Source of the DNA: a virus
DNA length: 64,000 nucleotides
Virus record (IMG/VR): IMGVR_UViG_3300042308_001511
Span: 248,001 to 312,000 of that record
Direction: 5' to 3' (one strand)
A program made the position numbers and the translations under genes. Below the pieces are notes generated by a model. It saw only the letters and a list, made by a program, of their open reading frames with translations. It ran no database searches and was not told where the DNA came from. Of this stretch, positions 33,059 through 40,979 are shown piece after piece. Position 1 is the first letter of the stretch, and every line of letters begins with the position of its first letter.

Positions 33059-33256
33059 TCACGATATAGATATGTTTACGCACCATTTGACTCTGTGCTG
33101 CACGACACCGTTTTCGTTCAGGAAAGTCTCTCTGCGCAGGAAGCCATACAGATCCTTCTGGTCCACGATGACTCTTTCTCTGCCGTGCAGGCGCTGTAGC
33201 CTGAGAATCTCCTCATAGACCTCATCGATTGAGTTCGCTTCTATTTTTCGTGTCAT
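33059..33256 (-). CDS. Small hypothetical protein
   Basis: 65 residues from the ATG at 33256, downstream of a host-type promoter; the longer frame would read through the promoter. Helix (DEVYEEILRLQRLHGRER) then strands. Resembles a small alpha/beta nucleic-acid-binding fold but not identified. Confidence 0.65.
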   Translation of the reverse strand: MTRKIEANSIDEVYEEILRLQRLHGRERVIVDQKDLYGFLRRETFLNENGVVQHRVKWCVNISIS

Positions 33257-33269
33257 AGATATGTTTTTT

Positions 33270-33282
33270 GACAAATATAAGG
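33270..33282 (-). promoter_or_regulatory. Host-type promoter CCTTATATTTGTC
   Basis: -7 element 14 nt upstream of the ATG at 33256. Confidence 0.6.
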
Positions 33283-33317
33283 AATATATTCTAATGAACA
33301 AAGGACGACTTTATTTT

Positions 33318-33455
33318 TTTATAAAGCAGGTTGGAGTCTACTCTTCCTGCACTGATGTTGTGCAACGCCCCTTTCCCGGCTTTCCCAGTGAGTCGATATG
33401 TCTTAGCTATGGTCCCATCGTTTCTTTTCATAAATATAAGGATCTTTCCTGGATT
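33318..33455 (-). ncRNA. Candidate structured element, copy B
   Basis: Partner of 29085-29217, roughly 70% identical by eye. The variable hairpin is TGCAC/GTGCA here versus CGTGC/GCACG there, i.e. paired changes. On the minus strand it follows a hairpin terminator after the T9SS-substrate gene, the same arrangement as copy A. A 67-residue frame crosses it but is not the conserved level. Confidence 0.5.
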
Positions 33456-33461
33456 AAACAA

Positions 33462-33500
33462 AGAAAGGTGCCAAAAATACACGTTTTTTGGCACCTTTCT
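33462..33500 (-). terminator. Long GGTGCC hairpin terminator
   Basis: AGAAAGGTGCCAAAAA pairs with TTTTTTGGCACCTTTCT, a ~16-bp stem, 15 nt after the stop at 33516. Confidence 0.8.
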
Positions 33501-33515
33501 ATAATCTGTATCAGA

Positions 33516-34805
33516 TTAGTTTTTTATGGCTTTCAGTGATATTGTTTGTCTGTCCTTTGTTATGTTCAGAAAATAAGTCCCTGGTTGCAGCATCTGTGTA
33601 TCGATTGAGATTGTGCCTCCGTCGAATACCTGGATTGTTTTCCCTTCGATGGTTGTAAATGTACCGTATGATCCAGGTGTCAAGCTAATCTCTATCCTAT
33701 CGTTGAAAGGGTTCGGCCAGAACAACTCTTTAAGTTGTTGTTCACGTAAAGATAAGCTAGATGAGTCTTTTAGTCCTGTATTGTCCCACAAACACTTCAC
33801 CGAGTCGAACTGGTAGACGTAGATAGTGTCTGTAGGCTGTACCGGTTTTGTGCCTTTGTTCTCCCATACGAGTGTTTTGATGTTGAACTGGTGGTTGTCC
33901 CAACAGGTTGTATCTGCAGGCCTGGTCGGTATTGCTCTTACAGAGTCCAGCCAGAAATATCCTGCGTACGGGTGGTACATCTGACATACGGGAGTATTAT
34001 CGTTACAATCAGATAGGAACTTACCAGATACTATAATACTATCGAGGTGAACGATTCCTGCGACCTGTGCTGCTGCGTAGTTACAGATCTTATACTGAGT
34101 GTTGTCGTAGCTGATATAGTAGCCTGAGCAGTCTGTAAAGCCGAGTGCTACGTAGTTGGTGATTGGTCCTGGTTCTGTACCTGGTACAATCATTATAGGA
34201 ACACCGGTTGGTTTGTATTCTTTGTTATTGGTTCCAACAACGGAACAACCGTTAGCGTCGGTGAATACGACGTATAGTTTAGGATTGTATAGGTTCATAA
34301 AGCAACCACCTTGGTTTGGACCGTAGTATTGGGTGAATGTGTTGTCCCAGTTCTTTGTGTATACTTTATCAATCATAGCATAGTTAGCTTTATCGACTGA
34401 AAAGTAAATACAGGTTTGTTGGTTTTGAGGGTTCTGTGGATCTGGCATCTGTATAACATTGAAGGAAGTGACCTTCAGTGAGTCACAGTCTTTAGTGACA
34501 GCGATAGAGATGTTTATTAGTGTGTCCAACGAGAATTTGGCTAAGCCGTCATCTTTCTTCTTACCGAGTACCCAGTAGGTGCCTGGTACGAGTTCGCCTT
34601 TTGTTTTAAAGTTTGTGGCCAGTTCGGATCCCTGTATTGCAGCGTCTACGACTCTATAGATTGACCACTTTTTAATGTTTGTTCCTGTGGTGTCGACTGA
34701 TACGGCACCATCATTGAAGTTTGGTCCAGTAGCGTTTGTGACCTTTACTTGTGAGTTTGCTAGGAATGCTAGCATAAATGAGATTGTAGCTATTAGTTTT
34801 TTCAT
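33516..34805 (-). CDS. Secreted protein with type IX secretion (T9SS) sorting domain
   Basis: 429 residues. Sec signal MKKLIATISFMLAFLANSQ. The body is beta-rich with many Cys and Gly/aromatic residues, as in gliding/adhesin proteins. The last ~75 residues (FWPNPFNDRIEISL, then a strand pair, LQPGTYFLNITKD and ISLKAIKN) match the type A C-terminal domain (Por_Secre_tail) that directs Bacteroidota proteins through T9SS to the surface. T9SS exists only in Bacteroidota, so this fixes the host phylum and implies the phage exports a protein to the host surface. Function unknown. Confidence 0.85.
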   Translation of the reverse strand: MKKLIATISFMLAFLANSQVKVTNATGPNFNDGAVSVDTTGTNIKKWSIYRVVDAAIQGSELATNFKTKGELVPGTYWVLGKKKDDGLAKFSLDTLINISIAVTKDCDSLKVTSFNVIQMPDPQNPQNQQTCIYFSVDKANYAMIDKVYTKNWDNTFTQYYGPNQGGCFMNLYNPKLYVVFTDANGCSVVGTNNKEYKPTGVPIMIVPGTEPGPITNYVALGFTDCSGYYISYDNTQYKICNYAAAQVAGIVHLDSIIVSGKFLSDCNDNTPVCQMYHPYAGYFWLDSVRAIPTRPADTTCWDNHQFNIKTLVWENKGTKPVQPTDTIYVYQFDSVKCLWDNTGLKDSSSLSLREQQLKELFWPNPFNDRIEISLTPGSYGTFTTIEGKTIQVFDGGTISIDTQMLQPGTYFLNITKDRQTISLKAIKN

Positions 34806-34895
34806 ATTATTTTTTATACGAAAATAAATAAAAGATTTGATATGGTGTAAAAAAAAACCGTTCTGTTTTGAACGGGTTTTTTATAATGTGAAAAA

Positions 34896-35201
34896 CTATG
34901 GTCTGTTTTGGTTCTGTTGTTGCTGAGGTTGTGGACAGATGACGTTCATAGTGGCGCCGTAGACCTTTAGGCCCAACGGAGTGTCCGCACCGTGAAGTTG
35001 GTGCCACTGACCCTCTGTTTTCATACCAGGGTTCACCGCCTCACCCTGTTGTTGTGCTCTGTACTGGTCACAAAGACCGTTAGGGCCATATACCAAACCC
35101 TTAATACCCTGTTGTTGCTGTTGTTGAGTCATATTCTGTGAGAATACAAATCCTGTAAACAAAAACGACACTATAAAGGCAATCACTTTACTTTTCTCCA
35201 T
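34896..35201 (-). CDS. Secreted Gln-rich small protein
   Basis: 101 residues from the ATG at 35201. Signal peptide MEKSKVIAFIVSFLFTGFVFSQ, then a Gln run (TQQQQQQG) and a Gln/Pro-rich C-terminus with two Cys. No known domain. Start overlaps the stop of the upstream gene by 19 bases. Confidence 0.65.
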   Translation of the reverse strand: MEKSKVIAFIVSFLFTGFVFSQNMTQQQQQQGIKGLVYGPNGLCDQYRAQQQGEAVNPGMKTEGQWHQLHGADTPLGLKVYGATMNVICPQPQQQQNQNRP

Positions 35202-35851
35202 CTTTTTATTATTTTTTTTATACGGCACCGAAACCAGCACCAGTTATATATTCCATTCCTAAAATCTCCCAAAAGGTACCAAAATCTCCACCAAACCCTC
35301 GGCCAGAACCTCCAATCATTCTTCCTATCCTCAACCAAACGCTCTGACCTCATAACGTTGGCCCACTCATCGTAGTCTAAATAAGCCAACTCTGCGTCAC
35401 CTATATCCCAAGACCCAGGTACCGACCAATCCTTTCCCATGTGACCTGAAAGTGCAAGAACACATACCTCCTCTAACAATGGTGAAACACCTATGTCTAA
35501 TCGCTTACTAGCCCTACGAAAACGTCCAACATGCCAAGCATTGACATCTATCAGTGCCACGTAGAACTCGTAATGTACAAACGAAGAGTCGGGTATGCCA
35601 TATCTACCCAGATCCAAAAGACGATCTTGTAACTGAAAGTAAGTAAGTTCGAACACAACACTACCATCACCAGAAAGACGATAACCCAAGTCCCTATCGA
35701 AACCTGTTTCCCAGTCATGCGTGAACCAGTCGTACATCGCCTGCACCGGATCTGAATACTCCTCTACCCAATAACCCTGTGTAGGACTAAGAACACCATT
35801 TACCTTCCTAAGTGGTAATAGAACCAATAACCAGCACATCAATCGTAACAA
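35183..35851 (-). CDS. Exported Trp-rich hypothetical protein
   Basis: 222 residues. Short signal-like N-terminus MLRLMCWLLVLLPLRKVNG, then a Trp/Tyr/Asp-rich domain and a basic C-terminus (RCRIKKIIKRWRKVK). The coding strand is G+T-rich, the reverse of its neighbours, suggesting recent acquisition or inversion of the 35.2-36.2 kb pair. No family recognised. Confidence 0.6.
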   Translation of the reverse strand: MLRLMCWLLVLLPLRKVNGVLSPTQGYWVEEYSDPVQAMYDWFTHDWETGFDRDLGYRLSGDGSVVFELTYFQLQDRLLDLGRYGIPDSSFVHYEFYVALIDVNAWHVGRFRRASKRLDIGVSPLLEEVCVLALSGHMGKDWSVPGSWDIGDAELAYLDYDEWANVMRSERLVEDRKNDWRFWPRVWWRFWYLLGDFRNGIYNWCWFRCRIKKIIKRWRKVK

Positions 35852-36195
35852 ATATGACCCTCCAAAGTACCAACACCGTAGACGTGTCCTTGTACGTAAA
35901 CCGTGTAGGTACCTGGTGGAATCTTAAATACACCATGTTCGAAAACTTGACTATAGTAATCACCAAACATAGTTATACCTGAAATCTTAACTCCAGTCGC
36001 CTGACCATCACCATACTTCATAAACCTGACAGATATCCGTCCAGTCTTAGTCGTGAACGTACCGTTAGTCTGAGTTATGTTGGGTGTCGATTGCCAAGAA
36101 GACCTACGTCCCTGTGTGAAAATTGAACTGCACATCTCACATGAGAAACACCAAACAGAAAATAACAAAAAAACCAATGAAACTAATATCCTCAT
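35839..36195 (-). CDS. Exported small beta-domain protein
   Basis: 118 residues with signal MRILVSLVFLLFSVWCFS and a small beta domain (KIPPGTYTVYVQGHV) like a carboxypeptidase-regulatory or Ig-like fold. Overlaps the next gene by 13 bases. Function unknown. Confidence 0.65.
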   Translation of the reverse strand: MRILVSLVFLLFSVWCFSCEMCSSIFTQGRRSSWQSTPNITQTNGTFTTKTGRISVRFMKYGDGQATGVKISGITMFGDYYSQVFEHGVFKIPPGTYTVYVQGHVYGVGTLEGHICYD

Positions 36196-36205
36196 AATAT
36201 GATAT

Positions 36206-36574
36206 TTACTTACCCAGTATTTCTTTGTCAGTTGCTGACATAGATGTAACTACCATCGATAAGCCGGTGGCCATTACTGAGGCCCATTCAGGAAGTTTGA
36301 ATATGACACAGATTATGCCTAATATGATGTAAATTAATATACCTATCAGTATTCCTTTACCTAAACTTTTCCAGGTCGGTGGAACCTCATCTTCGTCTGC
36401 TACTGTAAGTGCCATTATGCCGGAACACACCGTTGCTATTGTTAGTAATAGATAGTATCCACCTGACCAGGTTCCACCGACCCACCAGTTTAGTAACAGG
36501 TAGTAAAGTGTACCTGTAGCGAGTGTGGTTCCGAGTGCTTTGATGATTCTTGAGATAATTAATGGTAAGTTCAT
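36206..36574 (-). CDS. Small polytopic membrane protein
   Basis: 122 residues with three or four hydrophobic segments (near 12-28, 38-58, 72-92, 97-110) and a short acidic loop (VADEDEVPPTW). Size and topology would suit a holin, but nothing else supports that. Confidence 0.6.
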   Translation of the reverse strand: MNLPLIISRIIKALGTTLATGTLYYLLLNWWVGGTWSGGYYLLLTIATVCSGIMALTVADEDEVPPTWKSLGKGILIGILIYIILGIICVIFKLPEWASVMATGLSMVVTSMSATDKEILGK

Positions 36575-36637
36575 AATAAAAAATATTTTTGTTTTTATAC
36601 AAAAATAAATAAAAGATTTGATATGGTGCTAAAAAAT

Positions 36638-36646
36638 AATATATAC
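36638..36646 (+). promoter_or_regulatory. Late-type promoter AATATATAC
   Basis: Exact consensus, 16 nt upstream of a leader-bearing kinase gene. Confidence 0.6.
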
Positions 36647-36662
36647 AAAAAAGAAGATATTT

Positions 36663-37544
36663 ATGAAGTACATAAAGACTTACGAAGTGCTGAAGGAGGC
36701 CAAGCTTCCCAGAAGGAGGTTCATACTACTGTCAGGCCCCAGCGCCTCTGGTAAGTCAACACTGGCAAAGAACCTAGGTGCCACTCACTGGTACGATAAG
36801 ATGTCCCAGGCGGTACTGATTGGCACCGACGACTTTATGAATAGAAAGGCCTTCGGGGTTATGAAAAGTCTTTGTAAGGCTGCGGGAATGCCTTTACTGG
36901 CCGCTATGATGAAGGACTGGCCGCACGTATTCGACCAATACAAAAAAGACTTCACAAAGTGGCGCAAGACGGCATCAACCGAGGAGCAGTCAATCTTCGA
37001 CGACCTACATAAGAGGTTCCCTATCGATAAGGCGAAGGACAACGCTCCACACTTCCACCAAGACGGAAGGATCACAGGGATGGCCTGGTGTGCTGCACTT
37101 CTACCTAAGGAGTGTAAGACCATATTGTTCGACGACATATCTGTTGGTATAAAGAAGTACTTCGATGTTGATGAGTGGATCCTGTTCACACCATTTGACT
37201 GGTTGCTTAAGAACATAACCGACAGGAACTCAGATAAGGATAAGAGTGTTCATATAGACGTGAACTCGGAGGGTACCGCTATATACCAGTACTGCCAATG
37301 GTGGCAGGCGTCTGCTGAGGCGGATCTCGACAACAAGATGTACACGGCGGATTCTGTTAGGACGATGCTGTCTGCGGCAGGTCATAATGATCCAGATGAG
37401 GTTCTTTCGCTACTGGGTGTTAAGGGTCTTGATAACGGGTTCTATCTTACGACCAGGGACTGGATCGACGCGGGTTCGAGGATTGTGAACACCAGGGATG
37501 TTTCTACCGGTAGGGCCGGGGATTTGCCGGGTGGCTTAAAATAA
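36663..37544 (+). CDS. Leader-bearing P-loop (zeta-toxin-like) kinase
   Basis: 293 residues. Leader MKYIKTYEVLKEA with Lys-Glu-Ala. P-loop SGPSASGKST near 28-37, then VLIGTDDFMNRKAF in the substrate-Asp position of zeta toxins/nucleotide kinases, and ILFDD as a Walker-B-like strand. Probably a nucleotide, polynucleotide or UDP-sugar kinase. With the leader and late promoter it is a candidate ejected effector. C-terminal Gly-rich end. Confidence 0.75.
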   Translation: MKYIKTYEVLKEAKLPRRRFILLSGPSASGKSTLAKNLGATHWYDKMSQAVLIGTDDFMNRKAFGVMKSLCKAAGMPLLAAMMKDWPHVFDQYKKDFTKWRKTASTEEQSIFDDLHKRFPIDKAKDNAPHFHQDGRITGMAWCAALLPKECKTILFDDISVGIKKYFDVDEWILFTPFDWLLKNITDRNSDKDKSVHIDVNSEGTAIYQYCQWWQASAEADLDNKMYTADSVRTMLSAAGHNDPDEVLSLLGVKGLDNGFYLTTRDWIDAGSRIVNTRDVSTGRAGDLPGGLK

Positions 37545-37561
37545 CATGGACTTTATGAAAC

Positions 37562-37744
37562 TTACATTCCCAATTCCTTAAGTTTATCTTCTCTGAGCTC
37601 TTCTACGGTTCTGAAGTTTTTCCGATCCAGATAAGACCATCTATCACTATCATTTTTGACTAAAATCAAATCCGGAGACATTCCATAGTCGTTTGCATCG
37701 TACCACTTGCCGACGTGACTGACAGGCGTTCTAATATTGATTGA
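37562..37744 (-). pseudogene. 5'-truncated small tailed gene
   Basis: In-frame sequence ends LREDKLKELGM*, a clear tail. It contains VGKWYDANDYG, matching IGEWYDAVDR of the 58299 protein, but runs into a stop at 37745-37747 with no start codon in the homologous position. A start at 37681 would give only a 39-residue fragment. Best read as a remnant. Confidence 0.55.
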
Positions 37745-37866
37745 TTACTTACACAAATGACCTTCATACTATTGTTATTCTCATAGGAACAAATATAGCG
37801 ATTAAAAAGAAAGGTGCCAAAAAATACGAGTTTTTTGGCAACTCATCATACTGGGTTCCGGTAAAT
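37745..37866. other. Short intergenic region with a hairpin
   Basis: No gene seen. Contains a GGTGCCAAAAAA/TTTTTTGGCA hairpin at 37810-37843 and a late promoter at its right edge. Confidence 0.6.
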
Positions 37867-37875
37867 AATATATAC
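37867..37875 (+). promoter_or_regulatory. Late-type promoter AATATATAC
   Basis: Exact consensus only 4 nt upstream of the ATG at 37880. Confidence 0.6.
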
Positions 37876-37879
37876 CCTT

Positions 37880-38524
37880 ATGAGACTACTGAAGACATTC
37901 GAGGGATTCCACCTGGACGAGACAACACAGTTGATAACACACCTCTGCGAGGAACTGGGAGTTGACATAACATCCAGTGAAGAGATTGAGAGTGCGACAA
38001 TATACACAACCGACTATTCTGAGTTGTCCGAACTAGAGATTGCTACGATACTAGAAGACCACATACCTATGCTGGGTGAGGGTAAAAGGATCGCGATGGC
38101 AATCGACCGGCTTAAGCCGATGAGGATATTCGTCTACGAGGGTAACCTGATTGATGTGATATTCTCCTACCTAGACTCAAGGCTCGGTGACATGGAGGTT
38201 GAGACCAACAAGAACAGGTGGGGTGAAGACACAATCGTGTACACAAAGGGTGGTTCGTGGTACTTCTGGCACTTCAAAGACGACAGTGAGCTGAAGATAT
38301 CCTACCAGAACGAGAACATACTCAACGAGATTGGATTGAAGAGCAAGCTAATAATGCCCAAAGTGGATCTCGAAGGGTTCATCGATTACATATCTGGGAA
38401 CCACTACGAGCGGGGTGAGAAGATTACCGCGAACATATCGGCGGGATCCGTGAAACGTATGAACGTGGTGCATGAGTGGTTCTCCTCCAGGTTCGAGAAG
38501 TTCGACTACGTGGACTTCGTATAA
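37880..38524 (+). CDS. Leader-bearing protein, paralogue family A
   Basis: 214 residues. Leader MRLLKTFEGFHLDE, then TQLITHLCEELGVDI in the family A position. GC-rich codon use. Function unknown. Confidence 0.75.
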   Translation: MRLLKTFEGFHLDETTQLITHLCEELGVDITSSEEIESATIYTTDYSELSELEIATILEDHIPMLGEGKRIAMAIDRLKPMRIFVYEGNLIDVIFSYLDSRLGDMEVETNKNRWGEDTIVYTKGGSWYFWHFKDDSELKISYQNENILNEIGLKSKLIMPKVDLEGFIDYISGNHYERGEKITANISAGSVKRMNVVHEWFSSRFEKFDYVDFV

Positions 38525-38527
38525 GTT

Positions 38528-38782
38528 TTATAGACCAAGTTCCTTTAGCTTCATCTCGCGCCACTCTTCCTTTGAGACGAATCTCGACCTTAGATACTCG
38601 GTGTTGTGACCGAAGTTGTTGATGATCTCGACGAACTCGTCGAACAGGTTTTCTGCATAGTTTACTACCTCGTACTCCTTTCCGTAGGTCAAGCCCCCAG
38701 GGATATGGCCTCTGGATTTGTATCCTCTTTTTGTTGATTCGTTGTTGTCGTAAGGTTCTATACAGACGATTTTTTCACACAT
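38528..38782 (-). CDS. Small tailed SH3-like protein
   Basis: 84 residues. LTYGKEYEVV, EYLRSRFVSKEEWRE and the tail REMKLKELGL align with the 56564 and 53804 proteins, suggesting a small SH3-like barrel plus tail. Promoter CGTATATTTACGG abuts the ATG. Confidence 0.7.
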   Translation of the reverse strand: MCEKIVCIEPYDNNESTKRGYKSRGHIPGGLTYGKEYEVVNYAENLFDEFVEIINNFGHNTEYLRSRFVSKEEWREMKLKELGL

Positions 38783-38783
38783 G

Positions 38784-38796
38784 CCGTAAATATACG
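38784..38796 (-). promoter_or_regulatory. Host-type promoter abutting a start codon
   Basis: TATATTTACGG with one base before the ATG at 38782; leaderless transcript predicted. Confidence 0.5.
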
Positions 38797-38810
38797 ATAA
38801 AGTATTAAAG

Positions 38811-38834
38811 AAAAAAGCACCTAAGGTGCCTTTT
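38811..38834 (-). terminator. Hairpin terminator
   Basis: GGCACC-TTA-GGTGC followed by TTTTTT on the minus strand, 3' of the 38836 gene. Confidence 0.75.
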
Positions 38835-38835
38835 T

Positions 38836-39378
38836 TTATCTCATTGATAGGACGAATACTATGTACTCTAATATCAAATCTTTCCTCCTGTGCTTGTACT
38901 CCCAGACGTCCTCCCCGGACTCTAACTCGTCATCTTCGTTAGTGAACTCGTCGAAGAAGGTGTCCGCGAAGTCCTCCTCCTCTGCGTCAGGATTAGAGGT
39001 GCCAAGTTCGTCTTTCAGAATATCCAAGCAGTCCCATAGTTCATCCTGATCGAGCATCTCGAGAAGTTCATCCTCGTCGTAGAAAATCACATATATCCTG
39101 TCGCTGGTACCGCCACCCTGTCCTACGGCGTAGTTCCAACCCTCGTCTTCGAGCATAGGTTTGAACCTGGTCTTAGTGTCTTTGTCAATGAACGGATTTT
39201 GACCATAAGGACCATAAGATGGTTTGTCTGCGTAGGACCATATACGAAACACGTTGTCTTTGGCGAGATTTATCCTCTCGGCATCTTTGTCTTCCAGCAT
39301 CGCAGTGGCTATCTGGTTGACCTGGTCCATTTTGTTATCCTGTCCGAACTCCTCGAACATCATCAGTCTTCTTCTCAT
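38836..39378 (-). CDS. Leader-bearing acidic protein
   Basis: 180 residues. Leader-like MRRRLMMFEEFGQD, then QVNQIATAMLEDKD in the family A position. C-terminal half strongly acidic. Late promoter at 39381-39390. Confidence 0.7.
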   Translation of the reverse strand: MRRRLMMFEEFGQDNKMDQVNQIATAMLEDKDAERINLAKDNVFRIWSYADKPSYGPYGQNPFIDKDTKTRFKPMLEDEGWNYAVGQGGGTSDRIYVIFYDEDELLEMLDQDELWDCLDILKDELGTSNPDAEEEDFADTFFDEFTNEDDELESGEDVWEYKHRRKDLILEYIVFVLSMR

Positions 39379-39380
39379 GC

Positions 39381-39390
39381 TTTATATATT
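39381..39390 (-). promoter_or_regulatory. Late-type promoter AATATATAAA
   Basis: Late-like element 3 nt upstream of the ATG at 39378. Confidence 0.5.
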
Positions 39391-39448
39391 AAAAGCATTA
39401 TCCGTTTTCTTATTGTCTGTTGTGCCAGAATCCGGGAATGTTTGCGTT

Positions 39449-39457
39449 AATATATAC
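39449..39457 (+). promoter_or_regulatory. Late-type promoter AATATATAC
   Basis: Exact consensus 3 nt upstream of the ATG at 39461. Confidence 0.6.
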
Positions 39458-39460
39458 TCT

Positions 39461-40255
39461 ATGAAGTACATTAGAACATACGGGATCTTCGAGTCGAAGA
39501 AGAAGGACGTGAAGGATTACATGGGCAAAGACAGGATCATACTGATAGGTCCACCTACGGTCGGAAAGTCGACCATATCCAATGCACTCGCCAAGAGCCT
39601 GGGCCTCGAGGTCGTCTCTCTGGACAGGCTACAGGCTGAGTTCGGGTACGGAGAGGATTCCGAGCGCGAGTGCGTGGCCCACGTCCTGTCGGAGGACTAC
39701 GAGGGCTTCGACAAGCCTTCGATACTCGACTTCGGTGGAGGGCACGTCTACAAGAAGGACGCTCACAAGCTGCTGAAGGGTTACAGGAACATCTTCGTCC
39801 TTGTCCCTTCGGAGGACATTGAGTTCAGCAGGGAACTTCTGGAGAAGGGCCACGAGAGGAGGTTGCAGGTAGGTACTGACCGCGAGCTCAAGAAGGTCAT
39901 GTCCGCCTACGAGAAGGGTTGGAAGGGAATGGACGAGGGCAAGGCCGAGAAGATGATTGAGTTGATAAAGAAGGTGCTGGAAGGCGGCGCTGGTAAGATA
40001 AAGGTCGAGGATCTACCGCCTAACATGAAGTCGGAGTTCACTGGCTCGTCCTTCTACAAGTCGCAGAAGCCAAAGTACTTCTGGGACGTCGAGTCAGGCT
40101 GGAGGAAGTACCAGGACCTTTTCACGAAGAGGCACGACAGGATAAACAGGTCCATAACGGACAACGTGGTTGAGGTCTACACTAAGAAGGGCGTCCGCAG
40201 GTCGAAGTCGGCCATAGTGAAGGAGATACTGGGTGGTCTGGTGAAATTCACTTAA
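39461..40255 (+). CDS. Leader-bearing shikimate-kinase-like P-loop kinase
   Basis: 264 residues from the ATG at 39461; the longer frame crosses the late promoter and lacks the leader. Leader MKYIRTYGIFES. IILIGPPTVGKSTISNALA is a shikimate/gluconate-kinase-type P-loop, with VVSLDRLQ as the DxD-type Asp, DFGGGHV as the GG substrate motif and a lid RRLQVGTDRE. The C-terminal ~90 residues are an added basic domain. Substrate unknown. GC-rich. Its last 16 bases are duplicated just downstream. Confidence 0.75.
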   Translation: MKYIRTYGIFESKKKDVKDYMGKDRIILIGPPTVGKSTISNALAKSLGLEVVSLDRLQAEFGYGEDSERECVAHVLSEDYEGFDKPSILDFGGGHVYKKDAHKLLKGYRNIFVLVPSEDIEFSRELLEKGHERRLQVGTDRELKKVMSAYEKGWKGMDEGKAEKMIELIKKVLEGGAGKIKVEDLPPNMKSEFTGSSFYKSQKPKYFWDVESGWRKYQDLFTKRHDRINRSITDNVVEVYTKKGVRRSKSAIVKEILGGLVKFT

Positions 40256-40275
40256 TAAGGGTGAAATTCACTTAA
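40240..40275. repeat. Duplicated gene end (16 bp)
   Basis: GGTGAAATTCACTTAA occurs at 40240-40255 (end of the kinase gene including stop) and again at 40260-40275. Confidence 0.9.
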
Positions 40276-40298
40276 AATAAAATTTGAGTGAAAAACAC

Positions 40299-40535
40299 TT
40301 AATATTTTAGAACCATATGAGGTTGTATGAATGGTGATTCTTCTTTGCAATTGAATTCGAATTCTACGTTGATTTCCGGTATTACGCCTTTCACGATACC
40401 CTCAACGCCAATGAACTTCTCCATTTGAGAGTTCCAGTGTACGCCAAAATACCGGGAGAAGGTGGTACTTGATGAGGTCTCAAACCTGAAACCCTTCGCC
40501 TGTCTCCTACTTTTATCATCTATGAAGTGATTCAA
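40299..40535 (-). CDS. KGFRF-family protein lacking its tail
   Basis: 78 residues. AKGFRFE, GVHWNSQMEKF and GVEGIV match the family of 41427, 41200, 43332, 50028 and 53466. All of those continue into W-x-YPI-x-EYL and the LGI tail; this one stops at VLKY. Probably a 3'-truncated paralogue. Confidence 0.65.
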   Translation of the reverse strand: MNHFIDDKSRRQAKGFRFETSSSTTFSRYFGVHWNSQMEKFIGVEGIVKGVIPEINVEFEFNCKEESPFIQPHMVLKY

Positions 40536-40725
40536 CCGTTATACTTCCATCTTCATGCTTGGTGAACTTATCTCCTTTCGACGGTAGGTGCATTTTACCG
40601 TTGGCTAATCGTATGAATGATCCTACGGTATCACAACCATCTCTTTCTTCTCTTATGCAGTTCCCTTCGAAGAACTTCTGAGCTTCTCGCCCCATCCATC
40701 CTTCATATACTAATTCTTCTTTCAT
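40516..40725 (-). CDS. Small hypothetical protein
   Basis: 69 residues from the ATG at 40725 (ATGA overlap with the previous stop). FFEGNCIREERDGCDT has two Cys. No tail. Confidence 0.65.
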   Translation of the reverse strand: MKEELVYEGWMGREAQKFFEGNCIREERDGCDTVGSFIRLANGKMHLPSKGDKFTKHEDGSITVESLHR

Positions 40726-40979
40726 CTTATTCCCAGTTCTTTTAGTTTGTCTTCTCTTAGTATTACAAGGTACTCGTCGATTGGGTACCACCAAGCAGAA
40801 GTGCCATTGTCTACGTTTTTATTTCCGAATTCTATTTTGAAGGTGCCATTATCGTGGTCTATTTCTACAATGGTTCCATCGACGCCTATGAGGTTGTACA
40901 TAGGTGTTGTCATCGCAACAAATAAGGCTCGCCTCTGTTCTGCGAATTCGAACCCTTTCACTCTGTCTCCTATCTTCAT
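40722..40979 (-). CDS. KGF-family tailed protein
   Basis: 85 residues: MKIGDRVKGFEF, NLIGVDGTIVEI, WWYPIDEYL, tail REDKLKELGIR. Small beta-barrel-like domain (KOW/SH3 style) shared by at least seven proteins here. Binding partner unknown. Confidence 0.75.
   Translation of the reverse strand: MKIGDRVKGFEFAEQRRALFVAMTTPMYNLIGVDGTIVEIDHDNGTFKIEFGNKNVDNGTSAWWYPIDEYLVILREDKLKELGIR

Noticed and set aside
33291-33494. 67-residue minus-strand frame with GTG start in a hairpin
   Set aside because: Same reason as above; also begins inside the terminator of the T9SS-substrate gene.
36206-36574. Holin assignment
   Set aside because: Only size and topology fit; no endolysin next to it.
39254-39460. N-terminal extension of the 39461 kinase
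   Set aside because: It is antisense to 38836-39378 and crosses both late promoters; the ATG at 39461 gives the expected leader.
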